From contig NZ_FNZV01000007.1 of assembly GCF_900109555.1 (NCBI RefSeq), positions 62,001-126,000 on the forward strand: a DNA stretch of 64,000 nt. Direction: 5' to 3'. The notes under the pieces were generated by a model. That model made no database searches. It was not told where the DNA came from and saw nothing but the letters and a program-made list of their open reading frames with translations. Positions 16,854 through 27,443 of the stretch are shown here, in pieces; the stretch's first letter is position 1, and each line of letters starts with the position of its first letter. The translations under genes and the position numbers were made by a program. This stretch comes from Pacificibacter marinus (lineage in GTDB: Bacteria; Pseudomonadota; Alphaproteobacteria; Rhodobacterales; Rhodobacteraceae).

Positions 16854-19800
16854 TCATTCTTCAATTTCAGTTTCCTGGCATGGTAAATGTCCATACCCGC
16901 CACCACCTGGTGATTTTAACACAAACACGTCACCTGCATTCATATGCGCAACATCATTTCCCTTAAGCAATTCAATGGTACCATTTGATCGAACAATTGA
17001 GTTTTCACCCGCTTGGCCAGCCCCTCCACCTGCGGCGCCGTGGGGCTGAGTTTCGCGATGCGATGACAAAACGGTGGCCGTCATGGGCTGCAAGAACTGC
17101 AGCTTGCGAACAATGCCATTGCCACCGTTAAAAGCACCTGTACCACCAGACCCTTGGCGGATCGAAAACTCATCAACTCGCACGGGAAAACGTGTTTCCA
17201 AGACCTCCGGATCGGTCATTCGCGTATTCGTCATATGGCTGTGAACGGCGCTGGTGCCGTTGAACCCATTGCCCGCCCCTGTCCCGCCGCAAATGGTTTC
17301 ATAGTTTTGAAACGTATCATTGCCGTAGACAAAGTTGTTCATCGTTCCTTGACTGCCAGCAATAACGCCCAAAGCACCATAGAGCGCATCACAAATGGCT
17401 TGGCTAACCTCGGTATTTCCAGAAATCACGGCAGCAGGCGCATTGGGGTTAATCATACAGCCTTTAGGGACAATGATGTTGAGCGGCTTTAAACATCCTT
17501 CGTTCATCGGAATGTTTGACCCAACCAAAGTGCGAAACACATACAACACAACAGCATGGCAAATAGACAAAGGTGCATTGTAATTAAACGGGTCTTGCGC
17601 GGAGGTCCCCGTAAAATCAATAGTGGCTTGGCGCGCGGATTTATCAACAATGATTGATACTTTGATCCTTGCGCCACTGTCGAGCGGATAGCTAAAGCAG
17701 CAATCATGCAGAACATCCAAAACGCCGCGTACACTTTCTTCGGCATTGTCTTGCACATGGGCCATATAGGCATGCACAACCTTCAAGCCAAACTGACGAG
17801 TGATTTTAGTGAGTTCGCTTACACCCGTCGCATTTGCCGCAATCTGCGCGGCAAGATCGGCCATGTTTTGATCTATATTGCGACAAGGGTATAAACCTGA
17901 CGTCAGCAATTCACGCGCAGCTTTCTCTTGCAAATCGCCCTGTTTCACCAACAAGAAATTGTCGATCAACACGCCTTCTTCCTCAATATGGCGACTGTCA
18001 GGCGGCGCGGACCCCGGTGTTGTGCCACCAATATCAGCATGGTGCCCGCGCGAGGCCACAGTGTAGATAATATCGTGGCCAGTATCGTCAAATACCGGCG
18101 TGATAACCGTCACATCAGGCAAATGGGTGCCACCATTATAAGGGTTGTTCATCATAAACACATCGCCGGGAGCAATTTTGCCTGCATTTTGCTGCAAGAT
18201 CGTGCGCACGCTGGTCGACATAGACCCCAAATGCACCGGAACATGCGGCGCATTGGCCACCAAATCGCCGCGGCTGTCAAAAATGGCGCAAGAGAAATCA
18301 TAGCGTTCTTTGATGTTTACGGAATATGCCGTGTTGGCGAGGGTCGCGCCCATTTGCTCAGCAATGGACATGAACAGATTGTTAAACACCTCAAGCATGA
18401 CAGGATCCACGGAGGTGCCGATCGCTTCTTGGCGCGTAAGCGGAACGATGCGGCGCAACACTAGATTGCCACCTTTTGCCGCTTCGGCCTGCCAACCATC
18501 TTCCAAAATATTGGTGCCTGTAGGTTCAGTCAAAATAGCAGGGCCAGTCACAGTTTGCCCAAAAGTTAGCGCGGCGCGATCCACCAAGGGCACAGTCACC
18601 CAAGCGCCACCGCTGAACATTTGCCCCGACAAAGGCGTTACATCGACGGGTGTTTCGGTGGGTATTGTCACAGTTTCACCTGTCGATCCAATGGCCTCGC
18701 AGGTCAAAAGGTCGATGATCAATGTTGCGTATTCTGGCACAAAACCAAAGCGTTGGCGATGAACCTTATCGAAACCAGCCTTCATATCTGCAGGTGTTCC
18801 AAATGGCACCTCTAGCGTTTGATGCGCACCGTCCGTTCGAATATGAGCAGTGGCCACGCATTGGATATTTTGGGGGTCAATGTCTTGTGCTACAATTTCA
18901 GCCGTGGCTTTTACCGCCAGCGTGTCTACCACATTTTGTGCCGTCGCATCGGTAATATCACCTGCGAATTGGTGTTCTTGGATGGTCCGCACATCGGCAA
19001 GTCCCATGCCAAAAGCCGACAATACGCCAGCAAACGGATGAATAAAGATGCTTTCCATGCCAAGTGCATCAGCAACAAGACACGCGTGCTGCCCGCCTGC
19101 CCCGCCAAAGCAATTCATCGTGTATTTCGTCACATCGTAGCCACGCTGAACACTGATCTTTTTAATCGCGTTGGCCATATTTTCGACAGCAATGCGCAAG
19201 AAACCTTCGGCAATCTCTTCGACAGTTTTATTGCCATCGATCTGTGCCGCCAAAGCCTTGAATTTTTCACGAACGACATCAGCATCCAGCGGTAGGTCTG
19301 CGTTTGGTCCGAACACCGACGGGAACTGTGAGGGTTGCAATTTTCCCAACAGGACGTTGCAATCTGTGACCGTCAAAGGGCCACCGCGACGATAGGCAGC
19401 CGGCCCCGGATTGGCGCCTGCGGACTCTGGTCCAACCTGCATTCGGCCATCTTTGTAAGACAAAATAGACCCGCCCCCTGCCGCAACAGTGTGGATCGAC
19501 ATCATCGGCGCACGCATTCTCACGCCTGCGACTTCGGTCTCAAACGACCGTTCAAATTCGCCAGCGTAGTGACACACATCCGTCGATGTGCCCCCCATGT
19601 CGAACCCGATTAAGCGATCAAAATCCAGCTCGGCAGCGGTACGGACCATGCCAACGACGCCCCCTGCGGGGCCAGACAAGATCGCATCTTTGCCTTGGAA
19701 TAGGTGCGCATCCGTCAAGCCGCCGTTGGATTGCATGAACATAAGACTGTCACAGCCGCCATCAGATGCGTTTAATGCCGTCGCGACTTGTTCAACGTAG

Positions 19801-20474
19801 CGACGCAAAATGGGCGACAAATATGCATCCACCACAGCCGTATCACCGCGTGACACAAGTTTGATCAACGGGCTGACTTCGTGGCTGAGCGAGATTTGCG
19901 TAAAGCCAACATCGCGCGCCAATTGACCCAGACGCGCTTCATGATCAGTGAATTTATACCCATGCATCAAAGCAATTGCGACAGAACGATAGCCGTTGTC
20001 ATAGGCGTTTTTCAAAGCAGTATGTGCTTGGGCTTCGTCCAAAGCGTGGATGATCTTGCCCTCAGCACTCATACGTTCTTCGACCTCGATAGCCTCATTG
20101 TAAAGCAATTCAGGAAGCTTGATCTCAAGGTCAAATAGGTCTGGCCTATTTTGATATCCGATACGCAAAAGGTCTTTTAAGCCTTTGGTAATCAATAATA
20201 GTGTCTTTTCGCCTTTGCGCTCAAGCAAGGCATTTGTGGCAACTGTTGTGCCCATTTTAACGGCAGAAATCATGCCTGCAGGCACAACGGCATTCCCTGA
20301 GATCCCCAGCAAAGATTTGATCCCATGCACGGCGGCATCCGCGTAGATTTCGGGGTTTTCGGACAACAGCTTGTGGGTTTGCAAGCGTCCATCAGGGCGG
20401 CGTGCAACGATGTCGGTAAAGGTGCCCCCACGGTCCACCCAAAACTGCCACTTATTTACGCTGTTCTTTTCCAC
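16854..20474 (-). CDS. Fused hydantoinase/5-oxoprolinase (HyuA-HyuB)
   Basis: About 1206 residues, the normal length of fused 5-oxoprolinases. The N-terminal half is HyuA-like, with actin-fold nucleotide motifs VDRGGTFTDIV near the start and GFDMGGTSTDVC further on. The C-terminal half is HyuB-like, with NNPYNGGTHLPDVTVI and RGHHADIGG. The family performs ATP-dependent opening of 5-oxoproline or hydantoin rings in the cytoplasm; the exact substrate is not determinable. I prefer a GTG start at 20474, with GGAGA 7 nt upstream, placing the ATP-binding motif near residue 12. The open frame reaches an ATG at 20573 that adds 33 residues unlike the family. Single-gene unit, divergent from mprF. Confidence 0.85.
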   Translation of the reverse strand: MEKNSVNKWQFWVDRGGTFTDIVARRPDGRLQTHKLLSENPEIYADAAVHGIKSLLGISGNAVVPAGMISAVKMGTTVATNALLERKGEKTLLLITKGLKDLLRIGYQNRPDLFDLEIKLPELLYNEAIEVEERMSAEGKIIHALDEAQAHTALKNAYDNGYRSVAIALMHGYKFTDHEARLGQLARDVGFTQISLSHEVSPLIKLVSRGDTAVVDAYLSPILRRYVEQVATALNASDGGCDSLMFMQSNGGLTDAHLFQGKDAILSGPAGGVVGMVRTAAELDFDRLIGFDMGGTSTDVCHYAGEFERSFETEVAGVRMRAPMMSIHTVAAGGGSILSYKDGRMQVGPESAGANPGPAAYRRGGPLTVTDCNVLLGKLQPSQFPSVFGPNADLPLDADVVREKFKALAAQIDGNKTVEEIAEGFLRIAVENMANAIKKISVQRGYDVTKYTMNCFGGAGGQHACLVADALGMESIFIHPFAGVLSAFGMGLADVRTIQEHQFAGDITDATAQNVVDTLAVKATAEIVAQDIDPQNIQCVATAHIRTDGAHQTLEVPFGTPADMKAGFDKVHRQRFGFVPEYATLIIDLLTCEAIGSTGETVTIPTETPVDVTPLSGQMFSGGAWVTVPLVDRAALTFGQTVTGPAILTEPTGTNILEDGWQAEAAKGGNLVLRRIVPLTRQEAIGTSVDPVMLEVFNNLFMSIAEQMGATLANTAYSVNIKERYDFSCAIFDSRGDLVANAPHVPVHLGSMSTSVRTILQQNAGKIAPGDVFMMNNPYNGGTHLPDVTVITPVFDDTGHDIIYTVASRGHHADIGGTTPGSAPPDSRHIEEEGVLIDNFLLVKQGDLQEKAARELLTSGLYPCRNIDQNMADLAAQIAANATGVSELTKITRQFGLKVVHAYMAHVQDNAEESVRGVLDVLHDCCFSYPLDSGARIKVSIIVDKSARQATIDFTGTSAQDPFNYNAPLSICHAVVLYVFRTLVGSNIPMNEGCLKPLNIIVPKGCMINPNAPAAVISGNTEVSQAICDALYGALGVIAGSQGTMNNFVYGNDTFQNYETICGGTGAGNGFNGTSAVHSHMTNTRMTDPEVLETRFPVRVDEFSIRQGSGGTGAFNGGNGIVRKLQFLQPMTATVLSSHRETQPHGAAGGGAGQAGENSIVRSNGTIELLKGNDVAHMNAGDVFVLKSPGGGGYGHLPCQETEIEE

Positions 20475-20699
20475 AGGCAGTTCTCCGAATTCGCTGATTA
20501 TCGCTTTATGTGTATAACGCTGATAAATTGTCAAATATGGGCACAGCCGGATTATCCACACCTGAGATAACATGAACTCCTCAACATATTACACATCGCA
20601 ACCGATACTATTTTTCACGAAAACGGAAAAATCGTAGTGAAGTTGACGTAGGTGTGAAATGGAAGGTGATATTCGCACGCTCAAAGCAGGTGGCTAAGT

Positions 20700-23312
20700 A
20701 TGACGATCAATGTACAAAACAATCCTGCAAAGGACACAGGCTTGGATAAATTGCGGGGTTATGTGCCTGTGCTTTTGGGGTTCGTCCTTTTTGTGCTGGG
20801 CGCATACGCGCTGTATCATCTGCTGAGCACGATTGATTTTGCCGACGTTCGGGCGCAGGCTCGGGCGATCTCATGGCCCCGTATTGCCATGTCTATTATC
20901 GCGACAATTTTGGGTTATATCGCCCTTGTCGGCTACGATTGGTCCGCCCTACGCCATTTGGGCAAAACACTCCCCATGCCAGTCATCATGGTCGGTGGTT
21001 TTTTAGGCTACAGTTTTGGAAATACTGTCGGGGTCAGCGCTGTATCTGGCGGTGCCGTACGCTATAGGATTTATTCCGCCTTTGGCCTGAACGCATTTGA
21101 TGTGGCGGCCATTTCCACCTTTGTTTCGCTTGCTTTTGGTTTTGGCATAACATGCGTTGGATTGACCGCATTGGCCATTCACCCCACAGCTTTGGGGGAT
21201 TTGATCCACTGGCCTGCCGAGACAGTGCGAAGTGTCGCAATCCTTGCCGTTACAGTGCCGAGTGCCGTTTTGATATGGTTGTCGGTGACAGGCAAAGTTG
21301 CGCAGTGGCGTCGCATATCCATATCGATCCCGAAACCGACAATCTTATTTGGTCAAATTGGTTTTACCATTATCGACACAGCTATGGCCGCCTTGGCGCT
21401 CTACGTGTTGATGCCCATTGGAACACCTGATTTTATTACGTTTTTCGCAATTTTCGCAGCGGCAACAATGGTCGGTGTTTTAAGCCATGTTCCCGGTGGG
21501 GTTGGCGTGTTTGAAAGCGTTTTGATTGCCGCACTGCCCGCAACCGTGCCATTGGAGCACGCCGTAGCGGCCTTACTTTTGTTCCGCGTGATTTACTATT
21601 TGCTGCCCTTTGCACTGGCGGTTGTTTTTGTGTCAGTCATCGAAGGGCGCCTTGCATCAGGCTTTGTCATAAAACGATTGGGCCCCGTTTCCCAACAAAT
21701 GCGCCCCGCGTTCAAAGCCATTTCTTCTGTCGCACCAACCACTGCGGGGCTGACAGGGTTTGCCGTAGGACTTTACCTTTTGTTGGCGGCAGTCGTGCCC
21801 GCATCTCGGTCCGAAAACATTGATCCACAAGATTTGATGTCCATCATTCTACTCGAAGGCGGTGCCTATCTATATGCTGCCCTTGGGTTGCTGTTGATCG
21901 TTCTGGCCCAAGGCCTGTTTCGCCGCATTTCAGGGGCATTTTGGCTCACGCTTGCAGTGCTTGGCATCGGGGCCATTGTCGCTGTCATTTCAGGTGGCGA
22001 TTGGGACGGGGCTATCCTGCTTTTACTCGCCGCCGCCGTGCTCTGGCCATTGCGCCACGAATTCTTTCGCGCCACCACATTAACCCAAGGTATCTTTACA
22101 TTACGCTGGGTGACTTTGCTGGCAGCGCTCGTCATCAGTGTTAGCGGCTTCATTTTATTGCTGCACCATGCTGTGCCCTATTCGCATGAACTTTGGGGAC
22201 AATTTTCCGGTGATGCCCGCGCACCGCGTGCCTTGCGCACAGGACTTGTCACCACAGCCCTTGCAGGTCTTATTTTAGTATATTTGCTCTTGCAGCCTAC
22301 CCGCGCTCGCGGCGTGGTGGTGGATACTGAGGCGATGAAAACCGCGGAACGGATCGTTGCATTGGCCGGTCAACCCGAAGGCGGACTTGCTTTTACCGGC
22401 GACAAGGCGCTGTTCTTTTCCAAAGATATGGATGCGTTTATCATGTACGCAGTGCAAGGCCGATCATGGATCGCTTACGGCGACCCAATCGGGCCTCGTG
22501 CTGCCATTCCCGATTTGGCATGGGCCTTTTTTGATGCCGCATATCGCGCAAATTGTCGGCCTGTTTTTTATGAGGTCAGCACCACCTATTTGCCACTGTG
22601 GGTCGAAATTGGATTGAGCTTGCACAAGATGGGCGAAGAAGCCGTGGTAGATTTATCGACGTTCTCATTGGCTGGCGGCGATTTCAAAAAAATGCGCGCC
22701 GCCCACAACAAAGCAATGAAAAGCGGGTTGGAGTTGCAAATATTGCCCCCACCACACAGCGCCGCGTTGATCGAGACATTAAAAGGCATTTCTGACGCGT
22801 GGCTTGGTGAAAAAAGTACCGTAGAAAAAGGTTTTTCCGTTGGCCAGTTTTCAGCCGCGTATTTGGCGCATTTTCCGATTGCAATCGTCCAACGTGAGGA
22901 TCGCATTTTGGCCTTTGCCAATGTTATGACAACCGACAACCACGGTGCCGTTGGCATTGATTTAATGCGATATTTGCCGCAAGATGCTGATGGCATGATG
23001 GAGTTTCTCTTTATCAAGTTGATGGAACATTACCGCGATTTGGGGGCATCGACCTTTAGTCTTGGCATGGCCCCGCTTGCTGGTTTGGAAGCGCGCCACG
23101 GGACATCGCTGTGGAACAGATTTGCCACGATTATTTATCGTCATGGCGGGGCGTTTTACAATTTTGAAGGTCTCAGAGGCTTCAAAAAGAAATTCCATCC
23201 GCAATGGCAGTCGCGGTATTTGGCGGTGCCTGGAGGCTTACATCCGGTGATCGCTTTGCGCGATGTTACTTTGCTTATTGCAGGTGGAACAAAAGGGCTT
23301 TTACGCAAATAA
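20700..23312 (+). CDS. mprF: MprF-type phosphatidylglycerol lysyltransferase/flippase
   Basis: 870-residue bifunctional protein. The N-terminal two thirds form a multi-helix membrane flippase domain (YbhN/UPF0104-like, with SHVPGGVGVFE). The C-terminal about 300 residues are a soluble DUF2156 GNAT-like aminoacyl transferase region (FSLGMAPLAGL and RGFKKKF are recognisable). Family members transfer Lys or Ala from aminoacyl-tRNA to phosphatidylglycerol and flip the product, lowering surface negative charge and raising resistance to cationic peptides. Amino-acid specificity cannot be told. A PAP2 phosphatase gene follows in the same direction, 60 nt later. Confidence 0.88.
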   Translation: MTINVQNNPAKDTGLDKLRGYVPVLLGFVLFVLGAYALYHLLSTIDFADVRAQARAISWPRIAMSIIATILGYIALVGYDWSALRHLGKTLPMPVIMVGGFLGYSFGNTVGVSAVSGGAVRYRIYSAFGLNAFDVAAISTFVSLAFGFGITCVGLTALAIHPTALGDLIHWPAETVRSVAILAVTVPSAVLIWLSVTGKVAQWRRISISIPKPTILFGQIGFTIIDTAMAALALYVLMPIGTPDFITFFAIFAAATMVGVLSHVPGGVGVFESVLIAALPATVPLEHAVAALLLFRVIYYLLPFALAVVFVSVIEGRLASGFVIKRLGPVSQQMRPAFKAISSVAPTTAGLTGFAVGLYLLLAAVVPASRSENIDPQDLMSIILLEGGAYLYAALGLLLIVLAQGLFRRISGAFWLTLAVLGIGAIVAVISGGDWDGAILLLLAAAVLWPLRHEFFRATTLTQGIFTLRWVTLLAALVISVSGFILLLHHAVPYSHELWGQFSGDARAPRALRTGLVTTALAGLILVYLLLQPTRARGVVVDTEAMKTAERIVALAGQPEGGLAFTGDKALFFSKDMDAFIMYAVQGRSWIAYGDPIGPRAAIPDLAWAFFDAAYRANCRPVFYEVSTTYLPLWVEIGLSLHKMGEEAVVDLSTFSLAGGDFKKMRAAHNKAMKSGLELQILPPPHSAALIETLKGISDAWLGEKSTVEKGFSVGQFSAAYLAHFPIAIVQREDRILAFANVMTTDNHGAVGIDLMRYLPQDADGMMEFLFIKLMEHYRDLGASTFSLGMAPLAGLEARHGTSLWNRFATIIYRHGGAFYNFEGLRGFKKKFHPQWQSRYLAVPGGLHPVIALRDVTLLIAGGTKGLLRK

Positions 23313-23372
23313 ATATAGAAAAGGCAGCTATTTCAAACGACAGCCGCGTTTTCACAGTGGATATTGAACTTT

Positions 23373-24044
23373 ATGATCGCAGATAAAATTACTGAAATAG
23401 ATCAAACTCTAAGCGCTTTTTTTATGGATCTGCGTGATCCTTTTGCCATCAAGGTTTTCAGCTATATCACGGCCTTTGGGGATGCGACGGTGATCACGGC
23501 TTTGCTGATCAGTTTGATCGTAGCATTTGCAACGCTACAGCGTTGGAGCGCCGTTATCGCCATCACTGTTGCAGTACTGGGGAACGTGGCAACAGTGGTC
23601 GTACTTAAATCATTTTTTGCCCGCCCGCGCCCGGATTTTGCATATTTCATTGAGACAACCGGCAGTTTTCCAAGCGGGCATGCCGCCATTTCAGTTGCCT
23701 TTTATGGCACGCTGGCCTTGACGCTTTGGCGACAAAAAATGATCGGTCTTGTGGTGGCGATAATGGCGGCAGTCATCATGGGATGTGCAATCAGCCTAAG
23801 CCGACTTTACCTTGTCGAACATTACCTGAGCGACGTTGTGGCGGGGCTGTTGATTGGAGCAATGTGGGGTTGGATTGGCATCAAAGTTGGCGCAAGACAG
23901 CACCGCGACGTCACATCCCAAATGCTATCCTCAAATAGGCGGCGCGTGGCAATTTTGGCGGTGATCATCGCAGTTTTGTTCGCAGGGTACACAATAGCGA
24001 CATACGCCCCGCCAAAAGCAGACAGCGACCTTGGTGCCAACTGA
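23373..24044 (+). CDS. PAP2-family membrane phosphatase
   Basis: 223-residue membrane protein with about six helices and the complete phosphatase signature: KSFFARPRP, PSGHA, and SRLYLVEHYLSDV (SR-x5-H-x3-D). Such enzymes dephosphorylate lipid phosphates (phosphatidate, undecaprenyl pyrophosphate, phosphatidylglycerophosphate) at the periplasmic face. An in-frame TTG at 23364 is an alternative start; ATG at 23373 is listed, and no strong Shine-Dalgarno site decides between them. Its position just after mprF suggests a joint role in envelope lipid metabolism, but the substrate is unknown. Confidence 0.85.
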   Translation: MIADKITEIDQTLSAFFMDLRDPFAIKVFSYITAFGDATVITALLISLIVAFATLQRWSAVIAITVAVLGNVATVVVLKSFFARPRPDFAYFIETTGSFPSGHAAISVAFYGTLALTLWRQKMIGLVVAIMAAVIMGCAISLSRLYLVEHYLSDVVAGLLIGAMWGWIGIKVGARQHRDVTSQMLSSNRRRVAILAVIIAVLFAGYTIATYAPPKADSDLGAN

Positions 24045-24320
24045 TGTTCAGATGACATGAGGCGTCGCGGCAGTTGGCCCGCAACACATCAGCAGAATGG
24101 AGAAGGCCATCAAATTTCGCGCCTGAGTATTGCTTGGTAATGGTTTGCGTCCTAAAGATTGAACAGTACAACATTAAAATTTTCTTTCGACCACTGAGTA
24201 TTCTGACGATCGTTTGGCGTATTAAGGCCATGAAAATAAAGGCCTTTACGGACCGCATCCGTACGTGTTGCTACTGCGATTTTCTTGATTCTGGACTCTC
24301 GTCTAAAAAAGGAAGCGCCA

Positions 24321-24986
24321 ATGTTTATGCACTCAAAATCCGAAGGGTCCTATGTGCCTGCAACGCGCGTTGTTCGGGCTACCAAAACCTCGCCCCTCTG
24401 TGAAAACTTGAGCGCTCTGTTCAGAAAATTCCCAGCTGAAAGACATTACCAACCCCAAAATACGATCCTTTTACACGGGGATACCGCGGATGCAGTCTAT
24501 CGAGTCATCTCAGGCACAGTCCGCTGTTGCACGATTGATGAAGACGGTGGCCGACAAATATTTTCGTTTCAGAAAAAAGGCGATTTCATTGGAATGTCTG
24601 ACGTCGACGCATGGCATTTCACCGCCGAAGCTGTCGACCATGTTATCGTGCAATCTGTGCCACGCGCCTCACTTGAACAAGAATTGGCCATGAACTTTAC
24701 TCTACGCATGGAAATGCGATATCTTATCAACAGGTTGCTGATCAAACGTGAACACCAGATTTTGTCTCTCATTTCGCACAAAGCACCGCAGCGGCTTTTG
24801 AACTTTCTTCGGGAATTTGCGACAACGCGGTCCAGTTCAGGGTTCACCGTGTTGCCAATGTGCCGCCGAGATATCGCAGATCATCTTGGCATGACGACAG
24901 AAACAACCAGCCGAGCCTTTGGTGTGTTGAAAAACAGCGGCGCTATTGAAATGACGACGCCAGATAAATACCGTTTGCTGGACTAA
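24321..24986 (+). CDS. Crp/Fnr-family transcriptional regulator (FixK/DNR-like)
   Basis: 221 residues: N-terminal cyclic-nucleotide-binding-like beta barrel, long dimerisation helix, and C-terminal winged HTH (CRRDIADHLGMTTETTSRAF). The recognition helix keeps the E..SR pattern of FNR/FixK proteins that read TTGAT-N4-ATCAA. The FNR cysteine set for a [4Fe-4S] cluster is not present; cysteines occur singly or as an adjacent pair (RCC). It may therefore act downstream of another sensor or sense by haem/NO like DNR. The ATG at 24321 has GGAAG 5 nt upstream. Perfect boxes of that sequence lie at several promoters in the following 23 kb. No box is evident upstream of itself. Confidence 0.85.
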   Translation: MFMHSKSEGSYVPATRVVRATKTSPLCENLSALFRKFPAERHYQPQNTILLHGDTADAVYRVISGTVRCCTIDEDGGRQIFSFQKKGDFIGMSDVDAWHFTAEAVDHVIVQSVPRASLEQELAMNFTLRMEMRYLINRLLIKREHQILSLISHKAPQRLLNFLREFATTRSSSGFTVLPMCRRDIADHLGMTTETTSRAFGVLKNSGAIEMTTPDKYRLLD

Positions 24987-25021
24987 AGGCCTTTATGCGG
25001 ACGCCATTCACAGACTGTGAC

Positions 25022-25930
25022 CTAAGACGTTTCTTTGGGATTTTCGGCAACGGGTTTTCGTTTTTTCTTTAAGGCTTCAAAGCCGATAATCACATCCAAA
25101 AGCTCGGCCGTAATCTCGCTTTGACGAACGGCACGCATTTCCGATTTTAACCCATCCAAACGGTCGTCCACCGATTGCTCTGCTTGGCTCATCAACGCCA
25201 ATCGCGCCGCGTTTTCGGTCACAAGTGCCTCAGCCGCCGCGCGATACATGCTTGCAAACAGGTGGTTGCGGATGAGGGCCTGAAAAAGCGCGGGCATAGA
25301 GAAAGAAGGCACGCTACGCGAGGCCCAAGGCTTGACCTGAAGTTCATGCACCAGATCGCGGTCGAGCGGCAAAAGGGCCTGCACCTCTGGTCGTTGGCCA
25401 CCGTCCTTGTCCCGCATAAAATAGGCCAATGAAACGGCCATGTCGTCTGTTTTATGGTCGCGTCGCAGATCATCAAGGTGTCGGGTCAACAGGTTGGCCA
25501 ACCGACCAATCCCGTCCACGGAAGCGGGCGGAAAGAGTGTCGTCTCGGGAGCAAAGCCACAATCTCGCAAAGCGTCCGCCATCTGCGCGCCGACACACAC
25601 AACGATGGTTTGCCCCAAAGCATCGCCAACCTGTTCTGCGACATGGCTGGCAAGTGTTTCGTTGTAACTGCCGCACAAACCGTGATCCGACCCAAACACG
25701 ATCAGGACTTTGATCTTAGCCGTCAACGGCGAGGTCTCGAGCGGACTAGTCTGGCTGAGAAAGGCATGCAACCCCATCAGAACAGTGTCGTGATAAGCCT
25801 CAATTGCGCGGGCTGCATGTTCGTATGGTGCCGAATTGATGACGGAAAGCGTCTTCATCGTATGCACGATGCTTCGGATACTTTGCATGCTGGCCGTGCG
25901 CCGCGACAGGACCTCAAGACTCTGTGCCAT
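25022..25930 (-). CDS. atpG: N-ATPase gamma subunit
   Basis: 302-residue gamma subunit, the central rotor shaft of F1. The N-terminal helix ([20 protein letters not shown]) and the C-terminal helix with ALKKKRKP are visible, and the [14 protein letters not shown] core motif matches gamma subunits. ATG at 25930 chosen for GGAGG 5 nt upstream; the open frame reaches 25966. It overlaps the atpA end by 17 nt and is the last gene of the operon. It is divergent in sequence from housekeeping gamma subunits, as usual for N-ATPases. Confidence 0.85.
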   Translation of the reverse strand: MAQSLEVLSRRTASMQSIRSIVHTMKTLSVINSAPYEHAARAIEAYHDTVLMGLHAFLSQTSPLETSPLTAKIKVLIVFGSDHGLCGSYNETLASHVAEQVGDALGQTIVVCVGAQMADALRDCGFAPETTLFPPASVDGIGRLANLLTRHLDDLRRDHKTDDMAVSLAYFMRDKDGGQRPEVQALLPLDRDLVHELQVKPWASRSVPSFSMPALFQALIRNHLFASMYRAAAEALVTENAARLALMSQAEQSVDDRLDGLKSEMRAVRQSEITAELLDVIIGFEALKKKRKPVAENPKETS

Positions 25931-27443
25931 TTTCGCCTCCTGTATTTGCACGTGCGGCGCGTCCAAGGGCTATCATCTGGCTTTTATCTTTTTCAGTCAG
26001 AGGGGCATTTTCTTTGATGCGCCTTGACAAGTCGTGCAATTCACGCACGGCAGCTTGTCTAATTTCGCCCATCACCCCCTCGGTTTGTGTTTCACTCAAG
26101 CCGTCAAACTGACCCTCCATCGCAGCAACGAGAACCGCAAGCTGCTGCACCGCAGGCATCGGGTCCCGCTCGGCCTGCCGCAGAGCTGCACGCACCGCCG
26201 CACCACGCGTCAAACGGGCGCGTGTCGCATCATCCAGACGAGTTCCAAAGCGGGCAAAATCTTCCAACTCTTCGAATTGCGACAAGGTCACGCGAAGGTT
26301 GCCGGCCACAGATCGGAATGCTTTGGTTTGTGCTTTACCACCCACACGGCTGACCGAGACCCCCAAATCGACCGCAGGGAATTGGTTTTTGCGCACGAGC
26401 CGAGGCGATAGGTATATCTGCCCGTCAGTGATCGAAATCAGGTTCGTGGGAATATAGGCTGACAAGTTTTCGGCCTGTGTTTCGACCACGGGAAGCACAG
26501 TGATCGACCCACCGCCGGTGAACTGACCCGCCCGTTCCAGCAAACGCGCGTGGATGTAGAAAATATCGCCTGGAAAGGCCTCGCGCCCAGGGGGGCGGCG
26601 CAAAAGAAGCGACAATTCTCGGTAAGACCGTGCATGATGGGTCAAATCATCTAAAATGACCAAAACGTCGCGCGCCTGATCTGCAAAGTATTCCGCCATC
26701 GTGAGCGCGGCATAGGGTGCCACATAGGCCAGCCCTGCCGCGTCCTCATCCCCCGCAGTCAGAACAATCGTGCGCTTGGACATTCCGCCATCGTTGATCG
26801 CGCCAATTACTTTGGCCACAGCATCCCCGCGTTGGCCAATAGCGCAGTAAATGCAGATCACATCGGTGTTTTTTTGGTTCAGGATCGTATCGACCGCGAG
26901 GGATGTCTTTCCAGTCTGCCTGTCTCCGATAATCAATTGGCGTTGACCCAGCCCAATCGGTACGGCCGCATCGATGACCTTAATCCCCGTTTCAAGAGGC
27001 CGCGAAATAGCGCTGCGGTCCAAGATTTGCGGCGCTTCAGATTCCACTGGGTGAACAATTTGCGCGTGGATTGGCCCTTTGTCGTCACAGGGCGCGCCAA
27101 GAGCATTCACAACGCGGCCCAACAGAGCCTCACCAACCTTTGTGCTGACAACTTTGTGGGTCCGCATGACACTTTCACCGATGGTGATACGGTCAGATGA
27201 TCCCAGCAGAACCACACCAAGCCGCCCCGGCTCAAGGTCCAAAACGATGCCCTGCACGCCGCTGGAAAATTGCAGCAACTCATCTGATAATGCCTGTTCC
27301 AAACCAGCAACAATGGCGATCCCATCGCCGACCTCTGCCACAGATCCTATCTCGCTAAGGTGTGGCGTGGGCGACGGCGCGTTTAAAAGAAAATCAAGAA
27401 CTGTCTGGGGGTCTTGCCCGGTTCGAGTGACGTCATTGCTCAT
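25914..27443 (-). CDS. atpA: N-ATPase alpha subunit
   Basis: 509-residue F-type alpha subunit. The P-loop GDRQTGKTS, the ILNQKN segment and the [13 protein letters not shown] region near the C-terminal third are present. It forms the noncatalytic nucleotide sites of F1 with beta. Gene order and absence of a delta gene (atpH) mark it as the N-ATPase copy, not the housekeeping enzyme. It overlaps atpF by 11 nt. Confidence 0.93.
   Translation of the reverse strand: MSNDVTRTGQDPQTVLDFLLNAPSPTPHLSEIGSVAEVGDGIAIVAGLEQALSDELLQFSSGVQGIVLDLEPGRLGVVLLGSSDRITIGESVMRTHKVVSTKVGEALLGRVVNALGAPCDDKGPIHAQIVHPVESEAPQILDRSAISRPLETGIKVIDAAVPIGLGQRQLIIGDRQTGKTSLAVDTILNQKNTDVICIYCAIGQRGDAVAKVIGAINDGGMSKRTIVLTAGDEDAAGLAYVAPYAALTMAEYFADQARDVLVILDDLTHHARSYRELSLLLRRPPGREAFPGDIFYIHARLLERAGQFTGGGSITVLPVVETQAENLSAYIPTNLISITDGQIYLSPRLVRKNQFPAVDLGVSVSRVGGKAQTKAFRSVAGNLRVTLSQFEELEDFARFGTRLDDATRARLTRGAAVRAALRQAERDPMPAVQQLAVLVAAMEGQFDGLSETQTEGVMGEIRQAAVRELHDLSRRIKENAPLTEKDKSQMIALGRAARANTGGENGTES

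Noticed and set aside
24221-24262. Short inverted repeats upstream of the Crp/Fnr gene (AAGGCC/GGCCTT and ACGGA/TCCGT)
   Set aside because: Arms are 5-6 bp and match neither an FNR box nor a terminator; too weak to call.
24045-24320. FNR-type box before the Crp/Fnr regulator
   Set aside because: TTGAT and ATCAA halves occur singly but never at the required 4-bp spacing.
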